The notes under the pieces: model-generated
The model's database searches: none
What the model was told of the DNA's origin: nothing
Seen by the model: the letters and a program-made list of their open reading frames with translations, nothing else
Made by a program: the position numbers and the translations under genes
Shown here: positions 1 through 10,293 of the stretch, piece by piece
Numbering within the stretch: position 1 is the stretch's first letter
How the letters are laid out: each line of letters opens with the position of its first letter
Assembly: GCA_021613535.1 (NCBI GenBank)
Contig: CP075494.1
Span: 12,896,001 to 12,960,000, forward strand
Reading direction: 5' to 3'
DNA length: 64,000 nucleotides
Source of the DNA: Adineta vaga
Taxonomy: Eukaryota; Rotifera

Positions 1-707
1 ATTTGGCTACGAAAGGTTAAGACAAGTGAAAAACTGATTAGTTTATCTTATATTTAGGTATATTCGTCTTTGAAAAGGTTAAGACAAGTGAAAATGTATC
101 AACGTACTTTGTCCACGATTTAAAATATCCTGTAAGGAAACAAAAGTGAAAATGAAAGAGACATAAAACATTTAAATTCTATTCACAACTCGCAAAGAGA
201 TTTTCAATAATTATTGTTACGTACTATCTTGAGAGCCCTGAAAATTTACGCGTTTTTGTTTGCCTCACGTTTTGATTCTCACTTTCAATGACATTTAAAA
301 ACTATTTTTGTACAAAATAATATCTATATGTTTCCATCGATCGATAGATGTCGATACCACACGGATCAACTGCTTTCATGTCATCATATCTACATGATAA
401 ATTCGTTTTATTTTTATTGATAAATTTTTTCATTCATTCAAAATTGAATTATATTCAACAGAGAAATTTTTAATTTATTTAACCAAATTTTCATCCAATG
501 ATTACGTATTCTACACGATGGCCATATGACATTCAAATAAAAATGGATGAATGGTTTGGATTGCATTGGATCTTAGTTTCATTTCATATGCATTATATAT
601 CATTTGTTTTTTTTTAAACACATTTATTTACTAATATACACGATGTGTTCGTGGATATTTATCGTTTATGTTTAATTTAGATAAAATAAAATTTCCTCGT
701 CGAAACA
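1..707. other. Upstream region of RPL37, no gene seen
   Basis: A+T-rich non-coding sequence before RPL37. A 21-nt segment beginning AAAGGTTAAGACAAG occurs twice in direct orientation at 12-32 and 74-94. A pyrimidine-rich TTTAATTTAG at about 670-679 just before the start codon could serve as a 5' intron or trans-splice acceptor, but this is not demonstrated. Confidence 0.5.
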
Positions 708-1031
708 ATGACGAAGGGTACACAATCGTTCGGTAAACGAAACTGCAAGACCCATACATTATGTCGCCGATGTGGTCGTTCATCATACCATTTACAACGA
801 CAACGTTGTGCTGCTTGCGGATTTCCATCAGCCAAAACTCGTAGATATAACTGGAGTGAAAAAGCTCGTCGACGAAAAACAACCGGTACTGGTCGTATGC
901 GCCATTTGAAAGTCATCTTTCGACGATTTCGAAATGGTTTTCGTGAAGGCACCGTAGCTAAATCACGTAAAGGACAACGTCAAAATGCTGGTGCAGCAAC
1001 ATCAACAGCTCCAGCTACAACAAGCAAATAA
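708..1031 (+). CDS. RPL37: 60S ribosomal protein eL37 (RPL37)
   Basis: Single uninterrupted frame of 107 codons. The protein starts [20 protein letters not shown], the invariant eL37 N-terminus, and carries the C4 zinc site C19-x2-C22-x11-C34-x2-C37. The middle is very basic and binds rRNA ([20 protein letters not shown]). The C-terminal tail is rich in Ala, Thr and Ser and ends in Lys; it is slightly longer than the vertebrate tail. eL37 is a constitutive component of the large cytosolic ribosomal subunit. Many animal RPL37 genes have an intron directly after the first codons; none is seen here. A polyadenylation hexamer AATAAA lies at 1108-1113. The identification is secure. Confidence 0.97.
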   Translation: MTKGTQSFGKRNCKTHTLCRRCGRSSYHLQRQRCAACGFPSAKTRRYNWSEKARRRKTTGTGRMRHLKVIFRRFRNGFREGTVAKSRKGQRQNAGAATSTAPATTSK

Positions 1032-1633
1032 AGAACGAAATACAGTTTGATTGTTTTGTTGTAAATCCTTGGGTAATATTCTACCACATAACATAACAAG
1101 AAATTTGAATAAAAACAAAACAAGATCGTTTGTTTAATTGTCTATTGTTTTTCTTCTTCTTCTCCTCCTCCTTTCTCCATCTTCGCGAACAAATAATTGT
1201 GCTTCAATGATTTAAAACCTTTAGTTTCTGAATAATTCCTGTAGATTAAAAAAGTCTATTGAATTTCTTCAAATGAGAAGCACATTTACTATAGATTCTC
1301 CCTGTTTATTAAAAGTTGAGTTATTTAAAAATTAGTACGAATTGTGTTTTTAAAAGAGTTTACAACGCAACGAGGATGAACATTTTATAGTCTCGTTCGT
1401 ATGATAAAGAACTGATTATTAAAATAAATTCATTGACGTTCTGAGTTGCGTGTAATTCGAATATCGATTGACTTCTCATTAATATAAGTTGACATCAGGA
1501 GAGAAATTCATCTCTCAGGCCATTATTTTCATTGTTTATTAGTAATCACTGAAGCCAATTCCTGAACCTAGATTCGATCATTTTCTTTTATCAATTTTAA
1601 CCATTGAATTATTTTCTTTAGAAATATTTTCAG
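1032..1633. other. RPL37 3' UTR and spacer
   Basis: Contains the RPL37 polyadenylation signal (1108-1113) and a C/T-rich tract at about 1150-1180. I see no coding potential on either strand. Confidence 0.6.
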
Positions 1634-2683
1634 ATGAATAACGTTATCAATTCGTTGAAAAGTACTGCATTAAGTATTGGTGAAACATTTACACCAGTAC
1701 TTACACAATCGAAATTTCGTGAAACCGGTGTTCTTACACCAACGGAATTTGTTGCTGCTGGCGATTTTCTTGTTCATCATTGTCCAACATGGAAATGGGC
1801 AACCGGTGATGAAAGTAAAGTGAAAAGTTATTTGCCAAAAGAAAAACAATTTTTAATAACGCGCAATGTTCCATGTTATAAACGATGTAAACATATGGAA
1901 CATAAAGATAATTTAGAAAAAATTGTCGATGAAGAGAATGGTGATGGTGGTTGGGTTGATACGCATCATTATGCTGATAGTACAGTAACAGAATCACGAG
2001 AACATGCAGGACAAATTGAAGCATCCGGTGGCAAACAAACGCAAGTTACAGTAGAAGATGATAACGAAGATGATGATGACGACGCTGCTGATATGGAAGA
2101 ATTTGAACGTAAAGGAATGATCAATAACGATCCATTAGAAGCACCAAGTAAGATTTTCTTGTTTTATTTATTAAACGGCCGATAATTTCTATTTTTATTT
2201 GTTATTTATAGCAACAACAAATTCTACGGCAAGTGCATCAACAACTGATGATAGTGTTGTACAAAATACATTACAAACGCGTACATATGAGTAAGATTTT
2301 TCTATCGAAATTTCTTTTCTACTATAACTATTTATAGTCTTAACATAACTTATGACAAATATTATCAAACGCCACGTCTTTGGTTAACCGGTTATGATGA
2401 ACATCATAAACCATTATCCGTTGAAAAAATGTACGAAGATATAAGTCAAGATCATGCAAAAAAGACAGTCACAATGGAACAACATCCGAATTTACCCGGC
2501 TCAGGACCAATGCCAAGCATTCATCCATGTCGTCATGCTGATGTCATGATGAAACTTATTCAAATGGTAGCAGAATCTGGCAAAGAACTTGAAGTACATA
2601 TGTATATTATGATATTTCTTAAATTTGTACAAGCAGTCATTCCAACAATTGAATATGATTATACACGTCAGTTTAATTTATAA
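1634..2683 (+). CDS. ATG3: Ubiquitin-like conjugating enzyme ATG3
   Basis: Three exons, 1634-2147, 2212-2290 and 2338-2683, join in frame to 312 aa (human ATG3 has 314). ATG3 is the E2-like enzyme that transfers ATG8/LC3 to phosphatidylethanolamine during autophagosome growth. The amphipathic N-terminal helix ([17 protein letters not shown]) is present. The acidic flexible insert ([18 protein letters not shown]) sits at the place where ATG7 and ATG12 bind. The E2 fold contains [13 protein letters not shown] and the catalytic motif [11 protein letters not shown] with the thioester cysteine at C262 (human C264). Introns are 64 and 47 nt with GTAAG donors. No key residue is missing, so the enzyme should be functional. 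Confidence 0.95.
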
Positions 2684-3062
2684 AACAAGTCTACATATGA
2701 ACAGTGAAAAATAATCAATTATCTAGTTCATTGATTTCTATTTATTTATTTTTTTTCTTCTTCTTCTTCTTTCTCCTTATGTATCTTGGAGCCGTTTATT
2801 GATTTTCTTTTCTTTTGTCTCTCACTGTTCACTCTTCTATTTTTATTCAATAAACATCTGTGTATAGCCGCGATATAATTCTATACATTCTCTCAGAATT
2901 TGCCGTTAGAGAAAGTACAGAACACAAAAAAAAATCTCAATAGCCAAGACAGACGACCTACTGTCCGTTATCAAAGCGAAAGAAAAAGAAGCGAAGTTAC
3001 AATGACTGAATATATAATATTCATTCGAACGAGTTTATACTTTCGGTTATTGTATAACTGAT
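2684..3062. other. ATG3-testican spacer
   Basis: Non-coding. T/C-rich stretch at 2745-2780 and an AATAAA at 2849-2854 that is a plausible ATG3 polyadenylation signal. Nothing else is recognised. Confidence 0.5.
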
Positions 3063-4636
3063 ATGTTACTTGTAGTGCTCTTCGTATATATTCAACTATC
3101 GGTACAAATTGAAACTGAATACAAACATTTAGGTAAAGAAAATAATATATTTAGTTTAATTTAATTGTATTTTGTTAATAATAGGCCGACCCTGTAAAGT
3201 AAACCATTGTGATAATGAACATGTATGTGTACGTCGAAAAGATATTGATCTGCAATATCGTTGTGTTCCGAAAGTTTACTTTAAACATCAGTAAGATATG
3301 AATTTGATATGCAAAGACACAAAGTGTTTCTTGATAATAGTCCTGAAAAAATAGCTGAATGGAATTTAAGTCCATCGATAATGGATGAAATACTAAATGC
3401 GACTAAATGTCAATCATGTTTAACTGAACCATTAAATTATGTTTGGTAAAGAAAAGTATTATTATCAATCTATATTGTATTCACTTTTTTTCTCGATACA
3501 CAGTGGAACTGATGGACGTGTTTATCGATCACCATGTTATGTGAACTATTTCAATTGTTTGTTAGATACTGATATTCAAATAGCATGCGATAAAGAATGT
3601 CCATGCAACGATATAAGTATGATATGAGTTTTTCTCGGAAGAATTTTGAAAGTAATCGTATTGTAGGTCTGGAAGAATCATTGAATGAAGAAGTGGTACA
3701 TGAAAAAGTTTTCTTTCTTCTTTAAATTAATTTTATATATAATCTAAATTTTAGGATTCAAATGTTAAAGAAAAACCTATTGGGTTCGTTGGAGATAGTT
3801 TTAGAATATTTCTCTTGAAAAAGTTGCTCTTTTTTTTTAGTGATCCTTTAGCTGATGACAGTCCAAATGACCCGAGAGGACGTATGAATAACATTTTTAT
3901 TGAACAATAGAACATAACTTTCTTTTATTCAGACTTTGATCAATGTCCTCGATCTGTCCAACGTGAATTACGCAATCGTTTCTTTGATTGGTTTCATCAA
4001 ATCGAAAAACTTGAACATAAGAGTCAATATTATGGTAGACATAATTGTTGTATTATTCTCTCTTTTTTTTTACAAAAGTTCTTCAGGCTCAATTGATAAT
4101 TGTCATCCAATGGTTTCCTACATGTTCTATCATTTTGATAGTACAAATGATTCCGAATTGAATGATGATGAATTGAATAGTATTGAACATTTAAATGATG
4201 AATTATGTACGGATATATTCTTTCAACGATGTGATCATGATGATAATCATCGAATATTTCCACATGAATGGTGTAATTGTTTTCAATATGCTCGTAAATC
4301 TAAAACGATAAAATAAATTTCTCATCTATGTTTTCATTTTTAGTTTTACCTTGTGAATTATACAATCAAGATTTAGATAAAGCTTATTGGAATCATTCAA
4401 TGGAAGGAATCTTTCGTCCACGATGCAATTCTAATGGATATTTTGCTGAAAGACAATGTAATACAGAAATATCACGACAATGTTGGTGTGTGGATAAACA
4501 TGGAATTGAAGTTGAAGGCACACGAAATGATGATGATCATATGCCACAATGCGGTATGTGTTAAAGCAAATGTTTCTTCAAATTAGAATTTTCTTATATT
4601 TTAGATGAACTTGAAGATTCAAGAACCAAGAAATAA
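3063..4636 (+). CDS. SPOCK: Testican/SPOCK-like SPARC-family matrix protein
   Basis: Eleven exons: 3063-3132, 3185-3290, 3341-3445, 3504-3616, 3667-3695, 3755-3783, 3841-3881, 3933-4034, 4087-4293, 4344-4553 and 4605-4636. They sum to 1044 nt, 347 aa. Order of parts: a signal peptide (MLLVVLFVYIQLSVQ); a cysteine-rich follistatin-like segment; a Kazal module (CGTDGRVYRSPCYVNYFNCL); an acidic linker; the SPARC EC domain with paired EF-hands (FDSTNDSELNDDEL and CDHDDNHRIFPHEW); a thyroglobulin type-1 module with QCWCVDKHG; and a short tail. Kazal + EC + thyroglobulin-1 in this order is the testican layout; SMOC proteins have two thyroglobulin modules. It is presumably a secreted Ca-binding extracellular protein. 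All exons join in frame only if the sixth uses a weak donor (GG|GTTCGT at 3784). Confidence 0.88.
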
Positions 4637-6321
4637 AATAGATTAGAACGTTTTTTTCTTTCAATTAGATTGTAATTTCAATAAAATGCGTAGTTATTAG
4701 TATTTAGTTAGTTGAAAAAAAAACAATTTTATAATGAATCGGAAATAAAGAACAGGTCATGTAAATGGATCTATTAATTAAGAATATCATTTTTCACTCA
4801 GGCAAAAATACATCTATCACATAAATCTTCTACGTTTCAAACTACTAGATATATTATCATAATTTTTTTCATCGCAAGTACACTCAATACAAATGAAACA
4901 ATGAAATAGGTGTTCATATATTCTGAATTTGTTAGTCTAACTGCAATATTAGAGTAAACTATTTAGGTTAGATTACATGTTAAAACAATATGGTTGTATT
5001 TACTGATATTATTCTTTCGAATTCAAGCATTAATTCATCAATTAAGGTTTTTACAATAAAAAGAATACATGCGGAAAAGATCCTATTCATCATTCGCTTT
5101 ATAATTCACAAATTTTAAAATAGAATCATCTATTACGTCAAACAAGCGAAAGTCATTAGTGAAAACTACGTTTACATTTCATGTCGATATTGTTATTCTG
5201 CTTTGTAAAACATCAATACGAATCAATCCCTATTGCTTTAAAAACCATCGTTGATCTATTTCTTTAGTTGTCCTGTTAAACTGTTGTTTCGATCATTTAT
5301 GTAAAAAATCTGACCTCATCTTGTTATCTATATTCTTGAAAACAGATAAGAATATCAATTCTACTTTATATAAACTAGATTTTTTTTTCTCTTCCAAACG
5401 AACGGAATTGACAACAAGTAACTCATTCAGAAACAATTTAATTTCTTACATACAACCTTTTTTTTCTTCCTCCTACTCATCAGTTATTTATTAATTGAGG
5501 TATCATAAATTCCTCGAGGGAATCAAACATTCAACAAATATTACCAATCATGATACATTTAGGTTTGTATTTACATGTATTTCCCTCGTTTTTGATATTC
5601 AATTAATCAAAAAATAGTTGATGAATAAACAAAAGCAAGTAAAAAAAGTTCATTTTTATATTAGACACCTACATGCATTCATATCTACAACTATTGACCA
5701 TATAAAATCATATGTAGAAATTCTCGGATACAAAAAAGGAAGTAAAATACACGTATTTTCAACTCGATCTTTTTCAATTCTTAGAGTAAGTTAGGGTAAA
5801 ATCACACGCGTGCGATATAGATCAAATAACAAAGAAATAATATTTAACGGACTTTTTTTTATTTATCGTAACTAAATACTTTGAAAGGGAAATATCATAA
5901 AAAATAGTCAGAAATATATAAACGAACGTTATTAGAAATGACAGCATTTAGTTAGAGAATTCTTTCGCTATTAAACTCGATTTTAACAAAATTCAACTTC
6001 TCGTTTCTAAAGTAAGTGTATTCAATATTGTCTCTTACCTGTTTTTGAATACATCTATCGTATAGGATTAATAAATGACAGATTCATCACTCTATCTCTT
6101 TTCTTTTGTCTAAAATAATATTGAATATATTTGATAGAGTGACGAAACTACTTCAAGGGAATATACGCAATGTAAGAGCGTAGGAGCATAATTTCAAACT
6201 GACTCACGTAACGAAAAGAAAAAGATTTGCAAATATTTGTATAAAAAAAGGGAATAAATACATATCGCACAATCGTCTATTTTTTTTTCAAGTTCATTTT
6301 TATGTTTTTAGAATTAACAAC
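4637..6321. other. 1.7 kb intergenic region
   Basis: A+T-rich, with stops in all frames and no recognisable protein or RNA. It probably holds the promoter of the neuropeptide precursor at its right end. No repeat family recognised. Confidence 0.5.
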
Positions 6322-6709
6322 ATGAATCATTGTTATCTTTTACAACTTTTTCTCATATCTACACTTTTTATTTCACTATCGTTGACACGAACAATACCCT
6401 CGAAAAAATTGGAATCTGATGAATATGAAAGTAAGAATACTAATCTTTTCTTTTCTTTTTTTTTATATAAATTGGTATCTTTCTTTAGAACAATTAGATT
6501 CCGAATCTGAAATCTCTGATATAAACTATAGTTCTGATAGACAATCCGACGAAGAACCTGAAGTTTACCAGCGATCAATTTTAAGTACATCTCGTGCATC
6601 TGCAACTCGTCAACAAATCATTGATATTCTTCGACAAGCTTATAGTCAAGGCTGGAAACCTAATTTAAAACATTACATTCCCGGAACAAGATTTGGTCGA
6701 CATCGTTAA
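6322..6709 (+). CDS. Secreted precursor of a C-terminally amidated RF peptide
   Basis: Two exons, 6322-6430 and 6489-6709, give 109 aa. A clear signal peptide (MNHCYLLQLFLISTLFISLS) is followed by an acidic, serine-rich spacer and then a helical segment. The C-terminus reads NLKHYIPGTRFGRHR. Gly followed by Arg is the standard amidation and cleavage signal, so the predicted product ends ...HYIPGTRF-amide. There are no cysteines and no internal repeats of the peptide; a single copy at the C-terminus is typical of the longer RF-amide hormones (NPF/NPY-like, PrRP-like), but I cannot assign it to a named family. The N-terminal cleavage site is unclear: candidates are SKK at residues 27-29 or single arginines just before the helix. 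Function as a neuropeptide is inferred from layout only. Confidence 0.7.
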
Positions 6710-6851
6710 TCAGTCTGTTATTTTATTCCGTCGTTTGTTTGTTTTTTGTATATATAGCAATAATTTATTTATTCTATTGTGCAAAAAGAATAAGGAAAAA
6801 GAATATATTTATATATATATAGATGTATGTTTGGTTTCGTTTTTAATAGAG

Positions 6852-8333
6852 TTAATGATAAATACGTCGATTGATATCGACAACTTCGAATGACCATTGA
6901 AGTTCCGTTTTTGTTAAACTTTTAAAACATTGTAATTTATATGGATCAATAATAATACGATCTGATGATGTTGTATTAAGTAATTTTCCCGCGATCATAA
7001 CATAATCACCTAGAAAATAGATGTACAAATAATTGAATTTCTTATTCGGAAGCATTGAGTCGCAAAATAAAATCCCTTTACATCTGCAGATAATATTCCT
7101 ATGTGTATTTAATGACTCAGTAAATCGATGTGTCAACAGATGATACATAGACAACATTTAAAGGGAAAACGTATCATATATCAAAAGTTGTTTTATGCGA
7201 GTATACATTGTGTTAAGTCAGGCGCATAGGCTGACGAAACTTGATCTAAGAACTTGGAATTAAAACATATAGGTGTTTTACATGAAATAAAGTAAACTGA
7301 TCATAAATCATATGATCATGAGTTTATTTTGACATAGAACATATTAAGAAACCTACGCTTTGCAGATTTCTTTCTTGATATGAGTAATCACTTCATAATT
7401 TCATTTGAATAAAACTACATTATAATCAATTTCAAGATCCTATTCGTATCTAGTTTAATAAAGAATATCTTTCATCATGGTACTCAATAGTGATGCAATG
7501 TGCAACGTTTTATCTGTCAATATGACGAGTCATATTGTCAAGTAGTAGTCACAATCAAATGTAACTATTGCACCGTTACTCATCATGATAATGCAGTTCG
7601 TTACTAAAAACATTACTCATCAGATTGCAGTCATATGTTTTGATTATATTGTACTCAGAGACAAGTCATTTGATATTAAAAGACAATAATGTTGATATTT
7701 TGTACATTATACCTTCGACAGTTAACCATGGATCTTTCACACGCGCATTCATTTTCAGTTCAGCTTGACCTGTAGCATCTTCGATGATGATTATACCAGC
7801 ATTTTTATCAACCTAAAAATATAATAAATCAGAGATCATTTTCGATACGAGGAAAAAGATGATTCAATAAATTCATGTGGACTACACGTAGTTGACATAT
7901 ACATATAAGCTATACTTTTATTCAGGTCAAATGAGATAAGAGTCTGTACTAAGTCCATATATTAAACGGTATCTCCATATGGTATTTATTTGGACTTTAA
8001 AATATTTTTTTTTGCATTAATATCATTTAAAAAATCTGAACAAACATGATATTTATCAATTGTAAATCAGTTATTGAGTAAGTTTGTTCTTAAAGCGATT
8101 GATAACGAAAAACACGTCCGTATATGAATGTTGTCTTTTTCACATCATGAAGGATCGATTCATCTCGAACTTACTTTGATACAAAGTCCTTGTATCCAAA
8201 CAAATTGAAATTGATGAGTTATTCCATTTCGTACAATTGTCCATTGATTATCATCCTCAGAAATATTTTTCGCCCGACGTAAATCTCCGATGAATGATTT
8301 CCGCCAAACTGTATCAATAAATTGTCCAACCAT
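6852..8333 (-). CDS. RMI2: RecQ-mediated genome instability protein 2 (RMI2)
   Basis: Three exons on the minus strand, 8333-8175, 7812-7713 and 7009-6852, sum to 417 nt, 138 aa (human RMI2 147). The protein is one OB-fold. FQFVWIQGLCIK matches the VWMQG strand of human RMI2. IIIIEDATGQAELKM is the second strand pair, GDYVMIAGKLL corresponds to human GKYVMVMGVV, and the end WSFEVVDINRRIYH corresponds to WELEVEDLHR. RMI2 pairs with RMI1 in the BLM-TOP3A dissolvasome, which resolves double Holliday junctions without crossover. The introns, 362 and 703 nt, are far longer than usual in this window. The assignment rests on pattern matching of a short divergent family, so it is good but not certain. 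Confidence 0.75.
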
Positions 8334-8456
8334 TCTTTTAAAGCGACAATCTATTTCTCAATCAAGAAAAACAAAAATGAATCAAAATCTGCAGACAAGA
8401 AAAGAAAAACGACTAAAAAAAAATCACAATCATGAAAGTAAAAAGAAAATTTTCTA

Positions 8457-9810
8457 TCACAATAAATCATAAAAATAGTCAAGACCTTGACCACCATCCC
8501 AAATCGCAATACCAACATTCAATTTCATTGCTAATTCTAATCGTTCATGGATGGATTTCAATGTTGGATAGAATATAATTGTTTGTGGTAATTGTTGTTG
8601 TTGTTGTTTAGTTGGACGTGATTGTACAACAGTGACATGTTCATGCACACGAGGATCGTAGATAATCACTGCTGTTGAAAAAGATTTTTTCAAAAAATCC
8701 ACATAATCACGACCAATAATTGGTTTCATTGCATATTGTTGTTGATCAGTTTTTCCTTTTGCATCGGCTCGATCATATCGATAACCATAAAAATTAAGAC
8801 CCAAAAAGACTTTGACTGTACCTTCGATTTCCGGTTTTGAAAATTTCTCCATCGTGTTTTCAACCCATTCTATAGATGAGTCAAATATAAAAACTATATA
8901 TATATATATCATCAATAGATTTCAATAACATACCTAATGGAGCGACTGGACCTGGTTCACGATTAGGAAAATCATATGTCATAATACTAAAACCATCTAA
9001 ATGTTCATATAACATTTCGAAATCATTTTTATCAAATAATTCATCATAAGGTGGAATAGCTAAAATAATTTCTTTCTTCGTATCGTTCACATTTATTTCA
9101 TGAACATGCTCAGCAATATGACTAATGATATGATTTATTGTTGCTTTCGATGCTCCACGAAATTGCATGAGTAATTCAAGAACATAACCATCAAATAAAT
9201 CATTATGTTCAGTAAGAAATTTAGCAAATGTTCCTGCTAATTGTTGTTTTTCATCTTCGGATTCAAATAAAGCATGAATATCATCCGCAGACCATTTTTC
9301 AAAAATAACACGTGGAACAATTCGTACTTTCGGATTATTTCCTTTTAATAGTTCAACCCATTTCTTATCGATATCATGTGTACCTTCGATAACGTATTTC
9401 TCTGCACTCGTACGTTTAATACTTAACCAAACAGGTGAAATATAATCGAATTTTTTCGTAAAGATTTTGGCAACATCATAACCATGAGAATTCCATGGAG
9501 TTACATAAACAAGTGTTGGATGAGTGAATTCTCGTGTTTCTGCACATGTTGAACAATAAGATTCATGATTTTCAAGAATCGATTGGGGATTTGTATTTTC
9601 TGTAACTAGATTACGTTGTAAAACATTGCTTTTTACTGGCGGAGATGCTTGAATTGTTGCAGGTGATGGCGATGCTTGCACAGTTGGTGACGGTGTTGAT
9701 ACAACTTTTTCTGGCGAACGAGTTGATGTTTTACGACTTCCAGGTCCTATTGTTGTTTCAATAGAACATAATAAACAACAAAATATGACGAAAGAGAGAT
9801 AACGTGTCAT
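8457..9810 (-). CDS. CHID1: Chitinase domain-containing protein 1 (CHID1, SI-CLP)
   Basis: Two exons, 9810-8934 and 8869-8457, give 429 aa (human 393). A signal peptide (MTRYLSFVIFCCLLCSIETT) is followed by a Ser/Pro/Thr-rich linker of about 50 residues that vertebrate CHID1 lacks. The GH18-like barrel follows: LVYVTPWNSHGYDVAK, the ISPVWL strand, LDGFSIMTYDFP, APLEWVENTM across the intron, LGLNFYGYRYD, and the diagnostic C-terminus GIAIWDGGQGLDYFYDLL. The region where active chitinases have DxxDxDxE reads FDGYVLELLMQ, so it is expected to bind carbohydrate without cleaving it. It is probably a lysosomal or secreted lectin-like protein. It lies 123 bp upstream of RMI2 on the same strand. Confidence 0.93.
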
Positions 9811-10293
9811 CTAAAATACTTCCGATGCATTCATTTATTTTCATAGAATTGCAAAATTTATGGAAAAAAACAATAACTATGATTCAGTAGTATAACATCA
9901 GGAAATTAGAATTCAACCAGACTGTCTCGTATTCAAAAAAAAGTCAAATTAACTAGATTCTTATTTCTGTAGTTTCTGTGACGACAGGAAAAAAACAGCC
10001 AGTAGTAGTTTTACACATGGAAAAGAGAAATCATTTTCCTCTTCTCAAGCACATACTAATATTGACAAGAAAAAGAAGCTCGTAGAATGCTCTCTCTCTC
10101 TCACTCACTCACTTGATGGATATCGTATTATAAGTTACCAAAAGAAAAATACAATGAGTAAAATCTATTTTAATAAAAAAGAAAACGACGTACAGTTATC
10201 AAGAATGAACAGATCTATCAGTAAAATAAGAAAAAAATAAAAATAAAAGTTATCATCTTAGAAAAAAAAACGATTCACAAAATAAAATGTAAA
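9811..10293. other. CHID1 promoter / ITPR 3' spacer
   Basis: Non-coding, with a short TC/AC-rich run at about 10089-10113. It separates the CHID1 start from the ITPR stop; no gene is seen. Confidence 0.5.

Noticed and set aside
3291-3316. A 26-nt intron in the testican gene
   Set aside because: An alternative acceptor at 3340 gives a 50-nt intron in the same frame, matching the local size.
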